Positions 46,523-56,814 of a DNA stretch of 64,000 nucleotides are shown one piece after another (positions within the stretch are counted from its first letter, which is position 1; every line of letters starts with the position of its first letter). Position numbers and translations under genes: made by a program. The stretch is from Phycisphaerales bacterium UBA2421 (GTDB lineage Bacteria > Planctomycetota > Phycisphaerae > Tepidisphaerales > Tepidisphaeraceae), in the NCBI GenBank assembly GCA_002343075.1, contig DDRH01000006.1, positions 37,006 to 101,005 on the forward strand, in the 5' to 3' direction. The notes beneath the pieces were generated by a model. It saw only the letters and a program-made list of their open reading frames with translations. It made no database searches and had not been told where the DNA came from.

Positions 46523-47895
46523 ATACTCCAGCAGAAACACAACAACCGGGCAGCCAACCCGCGCCGCTGGGCCTTCCGATCGACCCGCGCGCGTATGCGC
46601 GCGGGCTGTCCTGCGTGCATTGCGGTCTTTGCCTTCCTGCCTGCCCCACCTACACAAGCAATGGCAATGAAGCCGACAGCCCGCGCGGCCGCATCCAACT
46701 CATGCTGGGCCTCGCCGACGGCACAGTCGCCCCAACAGCCCCGGCGGTGAAACATATCGATCTCTGCCTGGATTGCCGCGCCTGCGAAACCGCCTGTCCG
46801 AGTGGCGTGGTTTATCACGAACTGCTTGAAGAGACGCGCGCGCAGCTACGACAACACTCGTCAAGGATCAACCAAGCCACCGGTGCGCAACTGCCACGAC
46901 GATCCCTGAGCGATCGAGCGATCGAATGGCTTTTTCTGAACATGCTGACGCATCCGTTTCGCCTAAAGGTTTCGCTGCTCGCCCCACGGCTGCTGCAGAA
47001 GCTGGGCATCTACCCGCTGCTGCGCAAGACGGGGTTGTTTAACATCCTGCCACCTGGCCTGCGGAAAATGGAGCAAATGCTCCCCCCGCGCGGGCCACTC
47101 TGGCCCCGCCGGATGCCCGAGCGAGTTGCTGCCGCCGGCTCGAAACCTGGTGAATCAGACAAACCGAAAGTGGTAGTGGCATTTCTGCCCGGCTGCGTTG
47201 GCAGCGTGATGTTCGCACGGGTAAACCAGATGGCCGTGCAATTGCTGGCGGATTGCGGTGCGGATGTAGTCATCCCGCGAAACCAGGGGTGCTGCGGCGC
47301 CATGCATCACCATGCAGGCTTGCATGCTGAATCGGTGAAGATGGCCCGGCAGAACATCATCGCGCTGGAACAAGCCGACTTCATCACTTCCACCATCGCC
47401 GGCTGCGGCGCGATGCTCAGGGAGTATGACGTGCTGTTTCGCGATGACGCCAGCTATGCAGATCGTGCCAGGCACTTTGCGGCAAAAGTCCGCGATATCT
47501 CCGAGGTTTTGTTGCAACTTGGTCTCAACGACTTTCCGCACCCTGTCCACGAAACGATTACCTATCACGATGCCTGCCACCTCGTTCACGCCCAGAAAGT
47601 GGCTGCAGCACCACGAGCACTGCTGGCGATGGTCAAGGGTCTGAAACTTGCTCCGCTGGCCGAGAGTGAAATGTGCTGCGGTGCCGCAGGAACATACAAT
47701 CTCACTCAGCCAGTGATGGCCACCGATCTGGCTGAGCGAAAAGTGAGGCATATTGAAGCCACTGCCTGCCGCACTTGTGCAACCGGCAACGTCGGCTGTG
47801 CCATGCACATTCAAAGTCATGCGCTGCAAACTGGCCGTGAGCTGAGTGTGGTGCATCCGATCGAAATCCTGCATCGTGCCCGGTTCGGGTCGTAG
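46519..47895 (+). CDS. glcF: Glycolate oxidase iron-sulfur subunit GlcF-like
   Basis: 458 aa. Two [4Fe-4S] sets are visible: CVHCGLCLPACP near residue 33 and CLDCRACETACP near residue 87. Two CCG-domain cysteine groups follow (GCCGAMHHHAG near 257 and CCGAAGTYNL near 387). The start ATG overlaps the glcE stop in an ATGA arrangement. It passes electrons from GlcDE to the respiratory chain. An alternative reading is a lactate/glycolate-type heterodisulfide-like oxidoreductase. Confidence 0.93.
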   Translation: MNTPAETQQPGSQPAPLGLPIDPRAYARGLSCVHCGLCLPACPTYTSNGNEADSPRGRIQLMLGLADGTVAPTAPAVKHIDLCLDCRACETACPSGVVYHELLEETRAQLRQHSSRINQATGAQLPRRSLSDRAIEWLFLNMLTHPFRLKVSLLAPRLLQKLGIYPLLRKTGLFNILPPGLRKMEQMLPPRGPLWPRRMPERVAAAGSKPGESDKPKVVVAFLPGCVGSVMFARVNQMAVQLLADCGADVVIPRNQGCCGAMHHHAGLHAESVKMARQNIIALEQADFITSTIAGCGAMLREYDVLFRDDASYADRARHFAAKVRDISEVLLQLGLNDFPHPVHETITYHDACHLVHAQKVAAAPRALLAMVKGLKLAPLAESEMCCGAAGTYNLTQPVMATDLAERKVRHIEATACRTCATGNVGCAMHIQSHALQTGRELSVVHPIEILHRARFGS

Positions 47896-48153
47896 CATCA
47901 CCCCGCCTACCAAAAAACGTGCGGTTGACCCGAAGTTGCAAGCAGACCGTACCGCCGCACCAGATTTCGCGAAATCTCCCGACCCGGGCTGCAGCGGGCA
48001 GTCCGATGCCGCGATCAGCATTTCACCGATATTCGCTGCCCCCCTTGCAGCATAGCCTTCCGTTCATGCATGCAACGTCGCGTGGCGTTGCAACCGACCC
48101 AAATTCGTAGCACGCGCGCCAGCGGGCGCGATGATTCGACAAAGGAGCATCCA
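47896..48153. other. Intergenic region with a 16-bp perfect palindrome
   Basis: No gene is supported. AGATTTCGCGAAATCT at 47962-47977 is a perfect 16-bp palindrome, 177 bp before the secreted unknown gene. GCAACG/CGTTGC arms near 48070-48090 form another small hairpin. The long palindrome could be an operator or a terminator-like element for glcF. Confidence 0.5.
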
Positions 48154-48969
48154 ATGCGTATTCAGACTTGCTTGGCAATGGCAATCACCGGCTGCATCGC
48201 AGTAACCGCCCTGGCCGACGATCATGACAGGAAACATGCGAAAGATGGAGTGCGCGATGGCACGGCGATGACGGCAGACCGGGTGGGCTTGTTGCCAAAC
48301 GGCATCACCGCAAGGGAGCTTAACGATCAGCAGGACGTTCGCGCCGTCCTCGCAGCGGCCACAAATGCCGCGGTCACCAACGGCGGATTTGATGATCTGA
48401 TCGAGCGCCTCTCTACCAAGGACCGCGAACGCATCGGCGATTTCGCTGAACAGGAGTTCGCTGAAATTGATGGCCGGGTCGATCAGATTCGCAAGAACTG
48501 GGAACAGAAATACGGCAGCAGTTTCAACTTGGACAACGCCAGGCTGTTTGAGGGGTTTGTGCAGGTTACTGAAGGTGAAGTCAGCGACGCCTCGACCGCG
48601 CGACAACACTGGCCCGTGCACGCGCGACCGGCCCGGGAAGATACCAGAGCCGCTTCGAGCAATGAATACATCGAAAACGGCCGCAATGTGGCGATCGTTC
48701 AGGTGCCGGCAAGCCACGACCTGCCCGCGATCACCATCTCGATGATCCATGAACCTGTTGACGATTGGCGCATCGATCTGCCCGACAGCATCACCGGGCA
48801 GATGATTCACGACAACGTGAAGAGTGCCCTGACCACGCTTGGCGACAACGTTGCGTCCTGGCCTGCGGACGTAAATGAAGCATATCGTGCCGTGGGCCAT
48901 CGTCTGCTGATGGCGGTGTGTGACGTGCCACACGAAGAGCCGAAGAGCGCGGTCTTGGACAATCGTTGA
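48154..48969 (+). CDS. Exported protein of unknown function
   Basis: 271 aa from ATG 48154, which follows AAGGAG by 6 nt. Signal peptide MRIQTCLAMAITGCIAVTALA, then acidic/basic mature region (DDHDRKHAKDGVRDG, EQEFAEIDGRVDQIRKNWEQKYGSSFN, VAIVQVPASHDLPAITISMIHEPVDDWRIDLPDSITG). No known domain is recognised. It has its own terminator at 48994. Periplasmic function unknown. Confidence 0.8.
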   Translation: MRIQTCLAMAITGCIAVTALADDHDRKHAKDGVRDGTAMTADRVGLLPNGITARELNDQQDVRAVLAAATNAAVTNGGFDDLIERLSTKDRERIGDFAEQEFAEIDGRVDQIRKNWEQKYGSSFNLDNARLFEGFVQVTEGEVSDASTARQHWPVHARPAREDTRAASSNEYIENGRNVAIVQVPASHDLPAITISMIHEPVDDWRIDLPDSITGQMIHDNVKSALTTLGDNVASWPADVNEAYRAVGHRLLMAVCDVPHEEPKSAVLDNR

Positions 48970-48993
48970 GCATGATTGCCCCTGCTGTGATGG

Positions 48994-49038
48994 AGAGACC
49001 TTGCCGAAGCCCCGATCGTCGGCAAGGTCTCTTTATTT
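48994..49038 (+). terminator. Rho-independent terminator
   Basis: AGAGACCTTGCCGA (48994-49007) pairs perfectly over 14 bp with TCGGCAAGGTCTCT (49019-49032), followed by TTTATTT. It ends the 48154 transcript. Confidence 0.92.
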
Positions 49039-49110
49039 CGGTTGAGAGGACCAGCCTCTCGACGCGCGAGGAGAGTTGACGATGCACGGTTGCGCAGCGA
49101 GACTCTTTGA

Positions 49111-50451
49111 ATGCTGGATTCGCAATTGCGATGGCTTCTCCGCATCTTCATCGCTTCTCTCGCGGCGACATTGCTCGGCTGTTCGCGCAATACCGAGCTT
49201 ATCAGCCCGCCGACCATGCTCCTGATAAGCGATGGCCGCACACGGTTCGATGCCATGCCGCCAGAACTGCGCGACCCGCCGATGCAGATTATCTACGCCG
49301 CGGATCGAGACATCGTAAAGAAGACGGCCCTGGGCATTGAATATGGGGCTGGCCGCAGCGGCAAACTGGTCTTTGGGGTGGCGCAAGTGGGCTTTAACCG
49401 CGATTTATCCTGGCCCGAGATGCAGGCGATGAGCCGAACCGAAGCGCGCCCCCGGCCGCGGGTGGCGGTGGAGATGAAGCAACTTACCGAAATGGGCATC
49501 ATCTGTATTCCGCTTGAAGAAATGGAGGTCCGCGAAGGACGATACAGAGTGCCCGCCGACAAGATGGCGCTCATCAACGCGGGCCGCGACGCCTTGCACG
49601 GGCAGATTCGCGAGCAATTGAGACTTTCTCCAGAAAAGGATGTCTACCTCTACGTTCACGGCTTCAACAACAGTTTTGAGGATGCAATCTTCCGGCTGGC
49701 GATGTTTTATCACTACGCCGGCAGGCCCGGCGTGGCGATCGCCTACACCTGGCCAGCGGGCCGAGGGGGGCTGTTTGGCTACGCCTACGATCGCGAATCG
49801 GGCGAATTCACCGTTTTTCATCTAAAAAAGTTCATCGAGGCCGTTGCTTCCTGCCCAGAAGTCGAGCGGCTGCACATCATCGGCCATAGCCGGGGTACCG
49901 ACGTCGTCTGCACCGCACTTCGAGAGTTGAATATCGAGATTCGTGCAAAAGACCTGCGCACGCAGGAACAGCTCAAGCTCGAAAACCTGGTCTTGGCTGC
50001 GCCGGACCTCGACTCACACGTCTTTGAGCAGCGGGTGGCGATCGAGGACCTGCATCTCGCGGCCCGGCGCATGACCGTCTATCTCAGCCGTACCGACATG
50101 GCACTGGCGTTCAGCAAATGGCTCTTCGGCGGTGGCTCGCGCCTCGGTAATCTCACCCCGGAAAAGTTCACCCCCGACGCCCGCGCCAAGCTGGCTGCAC
50201 TTAAGAATTTCTCACTGATCGATTGCCAAGTCAGCGGCTGGGGCACCAGCCATGACTACGCATTCGCCCATCCGGCAGTGGTGAGCGACCTGATTCTGCT
50301 TCTACGCGACGACAAAGCGCCAGGTGCTGCAAACGGCCGTCCACTCACACCTACCTTCGAGGGAGTATGGAGGATCGAGAATGATTACCTCCTCACGCCC
50401 GTTGCCGAATCAGCGCCAAATTCGCTGCCGGCCACGCAGAACTCGCCTTGA
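49111..50451 (+). CDS. DUF900-type alpha/beta-hydrolase lipoprotein
   Basis: 446 aa. Lipobox LLGC near residue 25. VYLYVHGFNNSFEDAIFRLAMFYHYAG near residue 180 and HIIGHSRGTDVV near 255 match the DUF900 fold, with Ser of GHSRG as nucleophile. Similar exported hydrolases are widespread in bacteria; the substrate is unknown. Confidence 0.82.
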   Translation: MLDSQLRWLLRIFIASLAATLLGCSRNTELISPPTMLLISDGRTRFDAMPPELRDPPMQIIYAADRDIVKKTALGIEYGAGRSGKLVFGVAQVGFNRDLSWPEMQAMSRTEARPRPRVAVEMKQLTEMGIICIPLEEMEVREGRYRVPADKMALINAGRDALHGQIREQLRLSPEKDVYLYVHGFNNSFEDAIFRLAMFYHYAGRPGVAIAYTWPAGRGGLFGYAYDRESGEFTVFHLKKFIEAVASCPEVERLHIIGHSRGTDVVCTALRELNIEIRAKDLRTQEQLKLENLVLAAPDLDSHVFEQRVAIEDLHLAARRMTVYLSRTDMALAFSKWLFGGGSRLGNLTPEKFTPDARAKLAALKNFSLIDCQVSGWGTSHDYAFAHPAVVSDLILLLRDDKAPGAANGRPLTPTFEGVWRIENDYLLTPVAESAPNSLPATQNSP

Positions 50452-50521
50452 ATGGCCCCAATTGAGCGATCTGGGGATTCCCCTGATGGACGCGCGGCGG
50501 TCAGCATGGTTCTTCTAGAGC

Positions 50522-52816
50522 ATGCCCACACCGCTCATCAATGTCTCAAATCGGCTACCGGTTACCGTATCCGATCGTGGCATCAAGAAATCCTCCGGCG
50601 GGCTGGTGACTGCGCTCGAAGGTCTGCCCCGAGAACAGTATGACCTCACCTGGCTCGGATGGCCCGGGGGTTATCCGGCCCCGGACCGACAACGCGGCAT
50701 CGAAGATTCGCTGCGCGAAGAACACGGGTACGAACCGGTGTTCCTCAGCAAGAAACTAGCCGACGCGCATTATGAAGGGCTGTCGAACTCTTCCATCTGG
50801 CCACTCCTGCACTACCTGCCGTCTTACTTCAAGTACCGAACCGAATGGTGGGAAGCATACCAACAGGTCAACGAGATTTTTGCAGAGCGCGTTCTACAGA
50901 TTGCCGCAGACGGCCAGATGGTGTGGGTGCATGACTACCAACTCATGCTCCTGCCAAGACTTCTCAAATCCGGCAATCCAACCCTGAAGATCGGTTTCTT
51001 TCTCCATACCCCGTTTCCGAGTTCGGAGGTGTTTCGTTGCCATCCAAACAGGGAGGCGCTGCTAGAGGGCGTGCTCGGGGCCGATCTTTGCGGCTTTCAT
51101 ACCTTTGGTTACCTGCGACAGTTTCGAAACTCGGTTTCGCACATGCTCGGTGCAAGTTCCGAGATTACCACCATCCGTCACGACGGCGAGCAAACCCAAC
51201 TCGGCGTCTATCCCATTGGCATCCCCGCGGCGGCGTTCGAGAAGGAGATGGCCGGCCCGGCGATCCTCGAGAAACTGACCCGACTCTCCGCAGAGCACGG
51301 TGGTAAGCGATTAGTGCTCTCGGTCGAACGGCTCGATTACACCAAGGGAATTCTCCCCCGGTTGGAGGCTATTGAGCTACTCTTGGCGCGCATGGCACAA
51401 CCGGAGCGCGATGCCATCAAGTTCATGTTCATCAGCATCCCAACCCGGGGCGGCGTTGACGCGTATCGGAAGTTGCGAGAAAGTGTTGAGTCTCGTGTCG
51501 GAGCGATTAACGGCAAGTTTGCCACACTTCACAATTCCCCCGTTCACTTCATTCACGGTAGCGTTAACTTCACTGAGCTTTGTGCACTCTACGCCGCGGC
51601 AGACGTGGCGCTGGTTACCCCACTGCGCGACGGACTAAATCTCGTCGCCAAGGAGTACGTCGCGTGCCAGCGTGACATCGGCACAGGGGGCGAAGCGGCA
51701 GCAGACGTCGCTGGCGCACCGGAAATGGCAAGCGTGCGCGCAACACCTGGGGCCCTGATCCTGTCAGAGTTCACCGGCGCCGCAGAAGAACTATTCAGCG
51801 CAATCATGGTCAATCCCAACTCACCCGAAGCCGTTGCCGATGCAATACGACTGGCGCTGGACATGCCACCCGAAGAGCGCAGACGCAGAATGTTGCCCAT
51901 GCGCCAGCGCGTTCTTAGCTATGACGCTGAAGCGTGGGCGAGCGACTTCGTTCGAGACCTGTCGCTACCGCACCCACCGCAATCGGCGTCATTGCAACTC
52001 TCGCCGCAACCGTTACTGCAAGCCGCGATTCGACGTCTCCGGGGGGCGATCGAGGCCGGCCGACGCGTCGCGATGTTCCTCGATTATGACGGCACCCTGC
52101 GAGAAATCATCAAAGATCCCTTCACCGCCAAGCCCACACCCGACCTCACCGAACTACTCGACAACCTCGTCCGGCTGAAGAATGTCGAACTCGTGATCAT
52201 CTCCGGGCGAACCACGACCGACCTCGACATGTTTCTCGGCAACTATTCCAGGCTGACGCTCATCGCCGAGCACGGCGGCGCCATCCGCCGAGGGGGCAGC
52301 CTCCGACCAGTTGAAGAAAAATGGGAGCGACTCGATACCAATCTCACATACGGCTGGAAAGCCAAGGTGCTCAAGCTACTTCAACTCTTCGAGCGATCGA
52401 CCCCGGGAAGCCAGATTGAAGATAAACCGACCGGCCTTGTCTGGCATTTCCGAAGGGCCGACCATGAATTTGGTGAACACAAGGCGCGTGAACTCGTGCA
52501 AAACCTGTCGAACCTCACCGCCAATGACCCGATTGAAATCCGGCGCGGCCGGCGAATTGTTGAAATCGCCTCAACCTTGGTTAACAAAGCCTCTGCGGTC
52601 ATGCGCGTGTTGCAGGAGAAAGAGTACGACCTCGTGCTCATTGCGGGTGACGATGCCACCGATGAGTCGATGTTCCGGCTGGAACTCTCCGAATCATCGA
52701 CTGTAACTATACGCGTCGGCGGCGGTGAAACCAGCGCCAAGTTGCGCGTGGCAACGCCGTCAGCCCTCCGCCGGTTCCTTCGAAGCGCGGTTTCACTTTC
52801 GAGCGCCGTTGCATGA
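50522..52816 (+). CDS. Fused trehalose-6-phosphate synthase / trehalose-6-phosphatase
   Basis: 764 aa. Residues ~1-480 are a GT20 synthase: SNRLPVTV, GGLVTALEGL, HDYQLMLLPRLL, LHTPFPSSEVFR, VERLDYTKGI and RDGLNLVAKEY. Residues ~500-764 are a HAD phosphatase: DYDGTLREI (nucleophile Asp), SGRTTTD, EHGG, GDDATDE. Together they make trehalose from UDP-glucose and glucose-6-phosphate. Fusions of this order are common outside Proteobacteria. ATG 50522 has a weak site. It converges on the GH130 gene with 24 bp between them, hinting at a shared compatible-solute role. Confidence 0.95.
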   Translation: MPTPLINVSNRLPVTVSDRGIKKSSGGLVTALEGLPREQYDLTWLGWPGGYPAPDRQRGIEDSLREEHGYEPVFLSKKLADAHYEGLSNSSIWPLLHYLPSYFKYRTEWWEAYQQVNEIFAERVLQIAADGQMVWVHDYQLMLLPRLLKSGNPTLKIGFFLHTPFPSSEVFRCHPNREALLEGVLGADLCGFHTFGYLRQFRNSVSHMLGASSEITTIRHDGEQTQLGVYPIGIPAAAFEKEMAGPAILEKLTRLSAEHGGKRLVLSVERLDYTKGILPRLEAIELLLARMAQPERDAIKFMFISIPTRGGVDAYRKLRESVESRVGAINGKFATLHNSPVHFIHGSVNFTELCALYAAADVALVTPLRDGLNLVAKEYVACQRDIGTGGEAAADVAGAPEMASVRATPGALILSEFTGAAEELFSAIMVNPNSPEAVADAIRLALDMPPEERRRRMLPMRQRVLSYDAEAWASDFVRDLSLPHPPQSASLQLSPQPLLQAAIRRLRGAIEAGRRVAMFLDYDGTLREIIKDPFTAKPTPDLTELLDNLVRLKNVELVIISGRTTTDLDMFLGNYSRLTLIAEHGGAIRRGGSLRPVEEKWERLDTNLTYGWKAKVLKLLQLFERSTPGSQIEDKPTGLVWHFRRADHEFGEHKARELVQNLSNLTANDPIEIRRGRRIVEIASTLVNKASAVMRVLQEKEYDLVLIAGDDATDESMFRLELSESSTVTIRVGGGETSAKLRVATPSALRRFLRSAVSLSSAVA

Positions 52817-52840
52817 GGAAAAACTGGCGTTGGTTTGGCG

Positions 52841-54304
52841 CTACATCGTCAATCGGTCGAGCAGTTCGTTGAGATCGACAACGGAAATGCTGGTCGACTT
52901 GTCGGCTTGCGCGTACGGCACATACAGCTTCCCTGCGTGCGCCAACGCACCGCAGGTGTAAACGACGTTGGGCACATATCCTTCGCGCTCGCTATCCAGC
53001 GGCGCGAGCAGAGGTTCTTCGAGGTGACCAATGACCTTAAGCGGGTCATCCAAGTCGAGCAGCATGGCACCGATGACATAGGTGCGCATCGGCCCGACAC
53101 CGTGGGTGAGCAGCAGCCATCCTTTGTCGGTTTCGATTGGCGATCCGCAGTTACCGATCTGCATCAGCTCCCACGGCAGGCGCGGCACGGCCAGCCGCTG
53201 CGCGGTGTTCCAGAAGTGGACAGCTTCGCTGGTGCTGATGAATAGATTCTCTCCATCGATTCTCGAACACATCACATAGCGATTTTTGATTTTACGAGGG
53301 AAAAGCGCCATTCCCTTGTTCAGCGCCGCATTGCCGTTGAGGCTCGCGAACTCAATGCGTCGGAAGTCGCTGGTGCTCATCAGCATCGGCAGCGTGCGCA
53401 CCCCGTTGTAGGCGGTGTATGTGCCGAAATAGCTTACGGAATTGTCATCGTCGACGAACCGCACCATGCGCAGGTCTTCGATGCCGTGCGACTCTTCGTC
53501 ATTCATTGGGAAAATGACGAGATCACCCAGGTCTGTTTCAGGGGCGAGATCAATGTGATAGTTGCTGCTGGCCAGCCAGAGCATCGTGCGGAGCATTTCG
53601 CCGGCCTCGATGTTACCCGCATACCGCGGGCGGGCACTCTCAACCGCGGCCACCAACTCGCGGAGCGTGAACTTCTCCGGAATGCCCGATAGCATGTCGT
53701 TGGCCATCGCCGGCGAAAGTCCCATTTCGCGCAACTTGCGGACGAACAACGGTTTATGATACTGCCGATCGGGGCTGAGCCGCGAGCGATGCAGGTGCTG
53801 CGGCAGCGGGTCCAGTTCCATCTCGCCCGCAGCGGTGATGCTGCCGGTTCGGAACACGATGGAGCTCACATGCCCTTCGCCGGTGGCGCGTAAACTCATC
53901 AGGATACGAAGCGCTCCTTCGGCCCCGTTTTCCTGCTTCGGATGCACAACAATCGAGGGGTTGAACAGCGCCGCCGAGTCGACCGCGTACTCCATCGTTA
54001 AGTACGCACCGGCCAGGAGCTTACGTTCGTTAGACCAGTCACGCTCGCACGCAATCATCGGCGCGCCGGCATGATAGTGCTCGGCGAAGAGCCTTCGCAG
54101 GTGCGCGTGGCGATTGCCGTACTGCGCTTCAACTTCAGCGAGCAAATCGTGGACTTCGTCATCGGGCAGACCGGAAAGCCGATCGAGCAGCGTGCGAAGA
54201 CGCTGGGTTCCCAAGATGAAGGGGCGGGCGATTACCCGGCGGTCGTCGCCGTGCAGTTGAACGGGCAATCGACGCACGTTGATCGGTTCGCGACGAGGAT
54301 TCAC
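52841..54304 (-). CDS. GH130-family glycosidase/phosphorylase
   Basis: 487 aa. Five-bladed-propeller GH130 motifs include ACERDWSNERKLLAGAYLTMEYA, ALFNPSIVVHP, and FVDDDNSVSYFGTYTAYNG. GH130 proteins phosphorylase beta-mannosides. The start is GTG 54304 because GGAG lies 9 nt before it and it follows the GT4 stop by 35 bp; the longer frame to 54523 would overlap GT4. With GT4 it may build and recycle a mannosyl compatible solute (inference). Confidence 0.85.
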   Translation of the reverse strand: MNPRREPINVRRLPVQLHGDDRRVIARPFILGTQRLRTLLDRLSGLPDDEVHDLLAEVEAQYGNRHAHLRRLFAEHYHAGAPMIACERDWSNERKLLAGAYLTMEYAVDSAALFNPSIVVHPKQENGAEGALRILMSLRATGEGHVSSIVFRTGSITAAGEMELDPLPQHLHRSRLSPDRQYHKPLFVRKLREMGLSPAMANDMLSGIPEKFTLRELVAAVESARPRYAGNIEAGEMLRTMLWLASSNYHIDLAPETDLGDLVIFPMNDEESHGIEDLRMVRFVDDDNSVSYFGTYTAYNGVRTLPMLMSTSDFRRIEFASLNGNAALNKGMALFPRKIKNRYVMCSRIDGENLFISTSEAVHFWNTAQRLAVPRLPWELMQIGNCGSPIETDKGWLLLTHGVGPMRTYVIGAMLLDLDDPLKVIGHLEEPLLAPLDSEREGYVPNVVYTCGALAHAGKLYVPYAQADKSTSISVVDLNELLDRLTM

Positions 54305-54339
54305 GACGGTGCACTCCGGCTGGGTGAGCGGTGACGGAG

Positions 54340-56682
54340 CTATCCAACCACCGCCGTTAGCGGCCGCTCCGACATAACCGAGGCTTTCGCCGGTGGCGAG
54401 TCGGGGTCGGCGGTCCTGGATCGATTGAGATCCATCAATGTCAATAGCGAGATCAGCCATGCGAGCGTCGATTCTGCACCTTGATTCAAATTGGGCCCGG
54501 CGGACAACAGGCCGTCGCGGCAACCACCGGTCTGCGGATCATAAATCACGGTCTGGCTGTCATTGCTACCAAGGAACCAATCAACAAACTGCCTCGCCCG
54601 ATCCGACCATGCTTCGTCACCGGTCACCCGGAACGCGTCGGCGCACGCTTCCACCATCGCCATCGCCTCGATCGGTTGCTGGTCGAATCGGGCGCGGACG
54701 CCGGATCGCGTCAGCCAGCCGTTATTGCCTATCAACGAAATCCGTCCGGCATCGGTGATCTGCAGCGCGACCAGCCATTCCAGCGCGCGCAACCCACAGT
54801 TAAGCATCGCCTCATTTGCCATCTGATGGCCACTTAAAATAAGAGCGTGCGGAAGTTTCGCGTTATCGTATGTGACCACGTCCTCACACCAAGGCCACTC
54901 GGGCGTCATATTCCCAGAAAATCGCTCAAACAAACGTTGCGCCACCTCGCCGCGAACGCGGCGCGCTTTTGTATCGCCGGCGAAGCGGTTCAGGTACCTG
55001 TCGACGCCAATCAGTGCAAATGCCCATGCCCGAGGCGAAGTGAATTGCTCAAGATGCTCCATCGCGTCGTGAATCAGCCGGGTGGAGAGCGCTGTGGCAC
55101 CTTCGCCCACTGAAAGCTGGATGATCGTCCCAAGCGCCCAGACGCATCGGCCGTGGCAATCTTCACTTCCCTGCTCCTCCAGCCACCGGCGGTCGTACGA
55201 AAGAAAATTTCGGAACCGCTTACGACCGTGATCGAACGCAAAGTGCAGAAACGCCAGATAGTTATCGGCCAGATCGAGCACCGCGGGGTCGCCGGTGACA
55301 TCATGGCACATCATGGCGGCAATCAGGGCGCGCGCGTTGTCGTCGGCGCAGTACCCGTGATGGCGATCGGGCACGGCATAGACGGCGTGCTGCAGAATAC
55401 CCGTATCATCAGTCATACGCCGGAGATGCGCCAGGTTCAGGTCGGGCGTTGCCAGTACTTCCACCGCCTCAAAACGAGCCGCCGGCAATCCCCGGCGGCC
55501 GCGCTGACGTTCACGCAGCGATTCCTGCGCCAAGTTGAGGTAGGACCGGGCCACTTCTTTCCAGATCATCGGCCGGCCGTGCGCGTAGGCCCGTTTGCGC
55601 ATGATGGTGCGCTGCTGCTCGTCGTTGAGCAGGTCAATGACGGTCGTTGCCAGCGCCGCAGAATCGCCGAAGGGGAACAAGCGGCCCCTGCCCTCTGCCA
55701 GCATCTCCTCGGCATACCAGTGCGGCGTGGAAACGACCGCCTTGCCCGCGCCCAGCGCGTAGGCCATTGTGCCAGACGTAATCTGCTGCTTGTTCGGATA
55801 TGGCGTGATGTAGATGTCGGCCAGGCTGATGTAGCGAATCAGCTCATCCATCGTCACATATCGGTTGTGAAACATCACATGATCGCGCAGCCCGAGCTGT
55901 TCGACCATGCGTTCCAGGGAATTGCGGTAAGCGTTGCCCTCGCTACGCAGAACGTGCGGGTGGGTTGCGCCAAGAACCACATAAATCACATCCGGATGTG
56001 CCTTAACGATGGCGGGCATGGCCTTGAGCGCGACTTCGATTCCCTTGCCCGGCCCGAGCAGACCGAATGTGAACAGCACCCTGCGGCCTTCCAGCCCAAA
56101 CTGGTCACGGAACACCGTCGGCTCGACAAACGGCACATCAGGAATGCCGTGCGGGATAAACGCGATCTTCTGCGGCGTGATGGAGTAGGTTTCCTGGAGA
56201 ATCTTCTCGGCGAAGTGGCTCATGACCACCAGCCGGTCGCAATGACGGGCCAGCTCTTTCATCACCGCCCGCTGGCCCGTGCTTGGTTCGGATAAAACAG
56301 TGTGTAGCGTGGCGATGGCGGGCATTCGCAGGTTGCGAATCAAATCGAGCACATGGCCGCCGTCGCGGCCGCCGAAGATGCCATATTCGTGCTGGACCAG
56401 CACAAGATCAATCTGGTTGATGTTGAGTAAATCGGCCGCCGTGACGTACTCGCCTTGTTTCTGCTGCGGGATCTGCAATCGGACTTCTGGCGGATAGTGG
56501 TATCCACCGGCGATGTCGTCCATCGCGAGAACTGTCGTCTCCCGCTGACCAATTGCATCGGCGATGGAGTCGCGAAGGTCTTTTGTGAATGTGGCAATCC
56601 CGCACTGCCGGGGGACATAGCTGCCAAGAAGCGCGACTGTCTGAACCGGTGCTCCCGAAGAGCCGTGTGGGCCGTGAGGCAT
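54340..56682 (-). CDS. GT4 glycosyltransferase fused to a helical C-terminal domain
   Basis: 780 aa. Residues ~1-390 are a GT-B glycosyltransferase of family 4 (SYVPRQCGIATFTKDLRDS, QHEYGIFGGRDGGHVLDLI, FTFGLLGPGKGIEVALKAM). Residues ~400-780 are all helical (DDTGILQHAVYAVPDRHHGYCADDNARALIAAM, EEQGSEDCHGRCVWALGTIIQLS, ALEWLVALQ) like an (alpha/alpha)6 barrel. Such GT4-barrel fusions pair with GH130 in several phyla. ATG 56682 follows GGGAG by 8 nt. The product is probably a glucosyl/mannosyl disaccharide or glycoside (inference). Confidence 0.8.
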   Translation of the reverse strand: MPHGPHGSSGAPVQTVALLGSYVPRQCGIATFTKDLRDSIADAIGQRETTVLAMDDIAGGYHYPPEVRLQIPQQKQGEYVTAADLLNINQIDLVLVQHEYGIFGGRDGGHVLDLIRNLRMPAIATLHTVLSEPSTGQRAVMKELARHCDRLVVMSHFAEKILQETYSITPQKIAFIPHGIPDVPFVEPTVFRDQFGLEGRRVLFTFGLLGPGKGIEVALKAMPAIVKAHPDVIYVVLGATHPHVLRSEGNAYRNSLERMVEQLGLRDHVMFHNRYVTMDELIRYISLADIYITPYPNKQQITSGTMAYALGAGKAVVSTPHWYAEEMLAEGRGRLFPFGDSAALATTVIDLLNDEQQRTIMRKRAYAHGRPMIWKEVARSYLNLAQESLRERQRGRRGLPAARFEAVEVLATPDLNLAHLRRMTDDTGILQHAVYAVPDRHHGYCADDNARALIAAMMCHDVTGDPAVLDLADNYLAFLHFAFDHGRKRFRNFLSYDRRWLEEQGSEDCHGRCVWALGTIIQLSVGEGATALSTRLIHDAMEHLEQFTSPRAWAFALIGVDRYLNRFAGDTKARRVRGEVAQRLFERFSGNMTPEWPWCEDVVTYDNAKLPHALILSGHQMANEAMLNCGLRALEWLVALQITDAGRISLIGNNGWLTRSGVRARFDQQPIEAMAMVEACADAFRVTGDEAWSDRARQFVDWFLGSNDSQTVIYDPQTGGCRDGLLSAGPNLNQGAESTLAWLISLLTLMDLNRSRTADPDSPPAKASVMSERPLTAVVG

Positions 56683-56814
56683 AGCGTCGACTCCCAAAGA
56701 AGGAAAAAGTAGAGACTGCGCCGGTACCCCGTATGTCAGGCGTTCAGTGGAACTTCGAATCTCAGATGGTACAGACCGCCGGCGGGCGGCGATTTAGGTG
56801 AATCCCCGATAAGC

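Noticed and set aside
52841..54523. Longer GH130 frame starting at 54523
   Set aside because: It would overlap the GT4 coding region by 184 bp; GTG 54304 with GGAG fits better.
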